Shown one piece after another: positions 5,461 through 8,129 of a DNA stretch of 8,129 nucleotides. A program made the translations under genes and the position numbers. The notes below the pieces were generated by a model that saw only the letters and a list, made by a program, of their open reading frames with translations, did no database searches and had not been told where the DNA came from. The DNA comes from Candidatus Sabulitectum sp. GTDB taxonomy: Bacteria > Fermentibacterota > Fermentibacteria > Fermentibacterales > JCC-6. Positions within the stretch are counted from its first letter, which is position 1. Every line of letters begins with the position of its first letter. Location of the stretch: NCBI GenBank assembly GCA_023136985.1, contig JAGLQD010000234.1, forward strand, positions 1 to 8,129. The letters are read 5' to 3'.

Positions 5461-5686
5461 TACAACAAAAGTATTTAAGAGCGGCAACAGCCAGGCAGTC
5501 AGGATACCAAAGGAATACACCTTTGAAGAAAAAGAACTCTACATTCAAAGAGTTGGAAGTGTATTAGTTCTTTCATCAATGAGCACCCCATGGAGTTCAT
5601 TGCGAGACAGCCTTGAAAAGTTTTCTGATGATGTCTTTTCGGATGGTCGCATGCAACCGGATGATCAGGACAGGGAAAACCTCTGA
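5456..5686 (+). CDS. vapB: AbrB/SpoVT (VagC)-fold antitoxin (module 2)
   Basis: 76 aa. The first 40 residues are a textbook VagC-type swapped-hairpin domain: TKVFKSGNSQAVRIPKEYTF, then EEKELYIQRVGSVLVLSS. The downstream PWSSLRDSLEKFSDDVF is the conserved tail segment that binds the toxin in this family. ATG at 5456, with AAAGG at 5446-5450. The stop codon is immediately followed by the toxin start at 5687 with no spacing. It should neutralise the neighbouring PIN toxin and repress the promoter at 5407-5435. Its fold is unrelated to that of the ribbon-helix-helix antitoxin of the divergent module, although both toxins are PIN proteins. Confidence 0.94.
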   Translation: MHTTKVFKSGNSQAVRIPKEYTFEEKELYIQRVGSVLVLSSMSTPWSSLRDSLEKFSDDVFSDGRMQPDDQDRENL

Positions 5687-6094
5687 ATGTACTTAATCGA
5701 TACAGATATCTGCATTTACCTGATCAAAAAGAAGTCAGAACATCTGCTTCAACGCTTTGAAGCTGAGAAAGCTTTCAATATAGGAGTATCTGCCATATCC
5801 GTTGCGGAGCTTGAATATGGAATTGCAAAAAGTATGTATCCGGAAAGAAACAGAAAAGCTTTCGCGGAATTTCTGGCCTGGTTTGACATTATTCCATTCA
5901 CAGATATAGACGCTGAAGCTTTTGGTGCAATACGAGTCTATCTCCATAAAAAGGGCACTCCTATTGGCCCTTACGATCTGCAAATCGCAGCGCAATGCCT
6001 TTCTAGAGATCTTGTTCTGGTAACCAACAATACCAGAGAATTCGCAAGAATCCCGGATCTGCAGATTGAGAACTGGGTTCAGGAATCGAGTTGA
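5687..6094 (+). CDS. vapC: VapC-family PIN-domain toxin (module 2)
   Basis: 135 aa, full length. Active-site residues are visible: D5 in MYLIDTDICIYLI, E41 in ISVAELEYGIAKS, D97 in GPYDLQIAAQ, and N114/N115 in LVTNNTREF. The PIGPYDLQIAAQCLSRDLVLVTNN block is typical of VagD/VapC partners of AbrB-fold antitoxins. It directly abuts the antitoxin stop codon, so translation is coupled. It is predicted to be a Mg-dependent endoribonuclease; the substrate cannot be inferred. It ends in a consensus-like NWVQESS tail (compare NWTISQELP in the module 1 toxin), showing that the toxins share ancestry. Confidence 0.95.
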   Translation: MYLIDTDICIYLIKKKSEHLLQRFEAEKAFNIGVSAISVAELEYGIAKSMYPERNRKAFAEFLAWFDIIPFTDIDAEAFGAIRVYLHKKGTPIGPYDLQIAAQCLSRDLVLVTNNTREFARIPDLQIENWVQESS

Positions 6095-6114
6095 AAGCAG
6101 AGAATGGGAGAAAT

Positions 6115-6144
6115 GAGCGCCCATCGACTGACGAGGGCTCTTTT
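6115..6144. terminator. Bidirectional terminator between vapC and the barrel gene
   Basis: GAGCGCCC (6115-6122) pairs with GGGCTC (6135-6140) with one bulged G, followed by TTTT on the plus strand. It lies 20 nt after the vapC stop and within 3 nt of the stop of the minus-strand gene at 6147. It could therefore serve both convergent units; the minus-strand tail is less T-rich. Confidence 0.55.
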
Positions 6145-6146
6145 GA

Positions 6147-6833
6147 TCAGAATTTCAGGTAAGTTCCAATTTTCAGGTAGGGTCCTGAGAAATCAACAGA
6201 GAAATCACCGGTGTATTCCTCATCAAGAGTCACATTGCAGTAGCGGTAGCCTGCCTCAGCTCCGAATACTACAGGAAGACCCAGGAAGCGTCCTGCGGAC
6301 TCCTGGTCTATTCGCAATCCTGCGTTGAAGCCCAAGGCTGTTGCTCTTGCAGAAGATTCAGTTTCAGGGGAATCCAGAGTTCTTGAAACCATCACAACAG
6401 AAGGACCACCACCAATTGATAGAGCAGGGCTTTCAGTGAGTTTGTAGTAAGCTGCTGTTTCAATGTTTAAAGATTCGTCATGAAGAGAAATTAATTCATC
6501 TGCCGGGGAGCCAAACATGAATGCCAGACCAAAAGTCAGTATTCCAAACAGTGTATAGCTTAAGGGATCATAACTCTTTTCATAAGTTCCGTGAAGGTTA
6601 CTGACGGAAATACCGCCTCTGAGCCTGATTTTCTCTGTAACATCTCCAAGAGCTTCAACGCCGCCTGTCCATGTCACATCATCCAGTTTAAATTCCAGGC
6701 CACCTTCATTGAGAAGATCCGAGTAAGCCTTTTCATCAGACATGGATGGGAAACTGCCATCAAAAGTGAAACCTATTCTGAAAGAACTGCCTTGAAGAAC
6801 CAGCAGTGAAAGAATTGATACAAGTACTGTCAT
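6147..6833 (-). CDS. Secreted protein, probable outer-membrane beta-barrel
   Basis: 228 aa, not matched to a named family. A short signal peptide (MTVLVSILSLLVLQGSS) leads into alternating polar/hydrophobic stretches typical of barrel strands: FRIGFTFDGSF, IRLRGGISVSNLHG, ALGFNAGLRID, VFGAEAGYRYCNV. The protein ends with PYLKIGTYLKF, a C-terminal strand with terminal Phe as recognised by the BAM machinery. One oddity is a continuous hydrophobic stretch at residues 92-108 (SYTLFGILTFGLAFMFG), longer than a barrel strand; it might be a buried hairpin or loop. The start ATG at 6833 overlaps the stop of the upstream lipoprotein gene (ATGA), so the two are translationally coupled. There is no separate Shine-Dalgarno. 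Role unknown. Confidence 0.75.
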   Translation of the reverse strand: MTVLVSILSLLVLQGSSFRIGFTFDGSFPSMSDEKAYSDLLNEGGLEFKLDDVTWTGGVEALGDVTEKIRLRGGISVSNLHGTYEKSYDPLSYTLFGILTFGLAFMFGSPADELISLHDESLNIETAAYYKLTESPALSIGGGPSVVMVSRTLDSPETESSARATALGFNAGLRIDQESAGRFLGLPVVFGAEAGYRYCNVTLDEEYTGDFSVDFSGPYLKIGTYLKF

Positions 6834-7168
6834 TGTTTAACCACCTCCAGAATCTGCACAAACACTCTTTCTTCATTCAGAAACACTTCTACTGTGTAAA
6901 GACCGTCTCCGGGGTATTCCCCATTGTGATCAAGCAGATCCCATGTTACCGTATGTGTGCCGGCAGCCTGCTCTTCAGACTCTACCAGATTTCGCACATT
7001 TGTCATGTAGCTGTTCTCCACAATGACATCTACTGTTCCGCCAGTATCAAGGGTGTAGTCAACATCCGCCGTGTCAACCACAGTTATAAACGGGTAACTG
7101 GTCAGACCGCAGGAAGTCAGAAAAAGGAAAAATACAAACCCGTAAGCAAATACACTCAATTTTCTCAT
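6830..7168 (-). CDS. Small lipoprotein with FlgD-Ig-like domain
   Basis: 112 aa from the ATG at 7168, with AAAGGAGT at 7173-7180. A longer frame from 7183 would put that Shine-Dalgarno inside the gene, so it is rejected. Residues 1-20 are a lipoprotein signal ending FLTSC. Residues 69-95 (AGTHTVTWDLLDHNGEYPGDGLYTVEV) match the core of the FlgD Ig-like fold, in which the G-x-HT-x-x-WD...G...GxY pattern is diagnostic. The same fold is common as a C-terminal module in secreted proteins of FCB-group bacteria; here it is free-standing rather than a domain of flagellar FlgD. It overlaps the downstream barrel gene by 4 nt, suggesting an outer-membrane lipoprotein-barrel pair. Confidence 0.82.
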   Translation of the reverse strand: MRKLSVFAYGFVFFLFLTSCGLTSYPFITVVDTADVDYTLDTGGTVDVIVENSYMTNVRNLVESEEQAAGTHTVTWDLLDHNGEYPGDGLYTVEVFLNEERVFVQILEVVKQ

Positions 7169-7189
7169 GCTTACTCCTTTCATAACAAT

Positions 7190-7218
7190 AGTCTATCCTG
7201 TTCAACACAGAAAATCAA
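7190..7218 (-). promoter_or_regulatory. Candidate promoter of the lipoprotein-barrel operon
   Basis: On the minus strand, TTGATT (7218-7213) and TAGACT (7195-7190) are separated by 17 bp, four of six matches each. Transcription would begin about 15 nt before the Shine-Dalgarno and start codon at 7168. Confidence 0.4.
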
Positions 7219-7289
7219 GTACCCTCGGGAAAAATCTTTCCTCACAATAACAGCTTCAGATCACTTCAATGGCAATCATTCATAACAAC

Positions 7290-7327
7290 AATGTACGCTT
7301 GACGATACATTACGATTGTAGCATTAA
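7290..7327 (+). promoter_or_regulatory. Inverted repeat and weak promoter before the sensor gene
   Basis: AATGTA (7290-7295) and TACATT (7306-7311) form a perfect 6-bp inverted repeat with a 10-nt spacer. It surrounds a -35-like TTGACG (7299-7304). The matching -10, CATTAA at 7322-7327, is poor. This suggests a promoter needing an activator or blocked by a dimeric repressor. Confidence 0.35.
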
Positions 7328-7375
7328 AGAAGTTGCTTTTCGTTTTAAATCATCGCGGAACTCAGAGGGGGCGGA

Positions 7376-8129
7376 ATGATCAGTCTTGACGATCTGTATT
7401 CACTTATTGAAAGCACTTTTGATTTTCTTCTGGTGGTTGATAACAATGAACAGATTCACTACGTAAGCCCTCTCATGAAAAATGTCTGCTCATCCCAGGA
7501 TTCCGATGTTATCCGCAAACACCTGAACGAGCTGCTGGACAAAAACTCTCTGCAGTCTTTCCGCTATGCCATGAAAAAGGTTAGCCATGGTGACCGTGGG
7601 GTACTGGCAGTTTTCTCTACAGGTACGGCTGATTCTATCCCCATACCCATGAAGGTTGCTTACACAAAAAGTGTAACAGGCGGGTTTTATCTGATATTCG
7701 GGAAACAGGCAGATTCGCTGCGAAAAATGAATGACTGGGAAAAAGAGGAAAGAGCCAAAGAGCTCTCCTGTCTGTACGCAGTTGCAGAATGGATTGAAGT
7801 TTCCACAACGATCAAAGACTTTTTTACCAAGCTTCCACCCTTCCTGGCCCAGGGAATGCGATATCCGGAGGAAGCCACAGTCTATTCAATATATCAGGGA
7901 ATTGAGTACGGTCAGGACCCTGTGGGAGACAAGTTTATAACGGTCAGACTGTACATTAGCGGCGAGATGAAGGGCGAGATCAGGGTTGGGTACATAAATG
8001 ACGAAAAGGATCTGCTTCCTGAAGAATGGAAGATGATGAAGCAGATCGGCAGGATGCTCAGCCTGGCTCTGGAAAGAAAAGAACTCTCGGAAAACATAGC
8101 TCTCAAGCAGGGCGAGGAGGAAGAGTTCG
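7376..8129 (+). CDS. PAS plus GAF-like sensory protein, N-terminal part (C-terminus off the right edge)
   Basis: 251 codons in an open frame with no stop before the window ends. The ATG at 7376 is preceded by GAGGGG at 7365-7370. Residues 1-110 look like a PAS domain: LYSLIESTFDFLLVVDNNEQIHYVSPLM at the start, and MKVAYTKSVTGGFYLIFGK as the closing strands. After a charged linker (WEKEERAKE), residues 130-235 resemble the GAF-like sensor domain of some histidine kinases: ELSCLYAVAEWIE, IKDFFTKLPPFLAQGMRYPEEATVYSI, and GEIRVGYINDEKDLLPEEWKMMKQIGRMLSLALERKEL. There is no membrane segment, so it is probably cytosolic. The output domain is not visible; a histidine kinase is the usual one, but others are possible. 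Confidence 0.82.
   Translation, partial: MISLDDLYSLIESTFDFLLVVDNNEQIHYVSPLMKNVCSSQDSDVIRKHLNELLDKNSLQSFRYAMKKVSHGDRGVLAVFSTGTADSIPIPMKVAYTKSVTGGFYLIFGKQADSLRKMNDWEKEERAKELSCLYAVAEWIEVSTTIKDFFTKLPPFLAQGMRYPEEATVYSIYQGIEYGQDPVGDKFITVRLYISGEMKGEIRVGYINDEKDLLPEEWKMMKQIGRMLSLALERKELSENIALKQGEEEEF

Noticed and set aside
7169..7183. Longer start (ATG at 7183) for the FlgD-Ig lipoprotein
   Set aside because: The Shine-Dalgarno AAAGGAGT for the ATG at 7168 lies inside this extension, and the signal peptide fits the shorter start.
6806..7285. 159-codon plus-strand frame opposite the FlgD-Ig lipoprotein
   Set aside because: It spans the promoter and coding region of a well-supported minus-strand lipoprotein and its translation has no domain-like pattern.

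Overview
The window is bacterial and probably comes from a Gram-negative lineage. It encodes three lipoprotein-type signal peptides (two with a clear lipobox), a secreted probable outer-membrane beta-barrel ending in aromatic Phe, and a FlgD-Ig-like envelope domain. The 6-bladed-propeller lipoproteins with a GSGPGE motif, FlgD-like Ig folds and PAS/GAF-like sensors recall uncultured FCB-type phyla (for example Fermentibacterota). That placement is an impression from gene style, not a demonstrated assignment. No rRNA, tRNA, CRISPR array, transposase or phage gene was seen.

Layout. (1) Positions 1-740, minus: the N-terminal part of a beta-propeller lipoprotein running off the left edge. (2) 834-1310, minus: a small exported TPR-type protein with a Cys-rich tail, with its own promoter and a strong terminator. 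(3) 1648-4601, plus: a tight run of six genes. It holds a small XRE-family repressor, three tandem paralogous four-helix membrane proteins (DUF2178-like), a second propeller lipoprotein paralogous to the one at the left edge, and a Cys-rich protein of unknown function. Gaps range from an 8-nt overlap to 29 nt, so one operon is plausible. (4) 4662-6094: two back-to-back type II toxin-antitoxin modules. The left one (minus) pairs a ribbon-helix-helix antitoxin with a PIN toxin. The right one (plus) pairs an AbrB/VagC-fold antitoxin with a PIN toxin. They share a 118-bp divergent control region with repeated TTCATGCA boxes and a near-consensus promoter. (5) 6147-7168, minus: an FlgD-Ig lipoprotein translationally coupled (ATGA overlap) to a predicted outer-membrane barrel protein. 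(6) 7376-8129, plus: the N-terminal part of a PAS plus GAF-like sensory protein, transcribed divergently from region 5; its output domain lies beyond the right edge.

How the genes may work together: the XRE regulator probably controls its own operon of membrane proteins. The two vapBC modules may cross-talk through their shared operator region. The sensory protein may be linked to the envelope pair through the shared 207-bp intergenic region. These are inferences from arrangement. The most unusual points are the tandem triplication of the membrane protein behind one repressor and the mixed-fold divergent vapBC pair with shared repeats. Nothing here can be declared a wholly new system from sequence alone.
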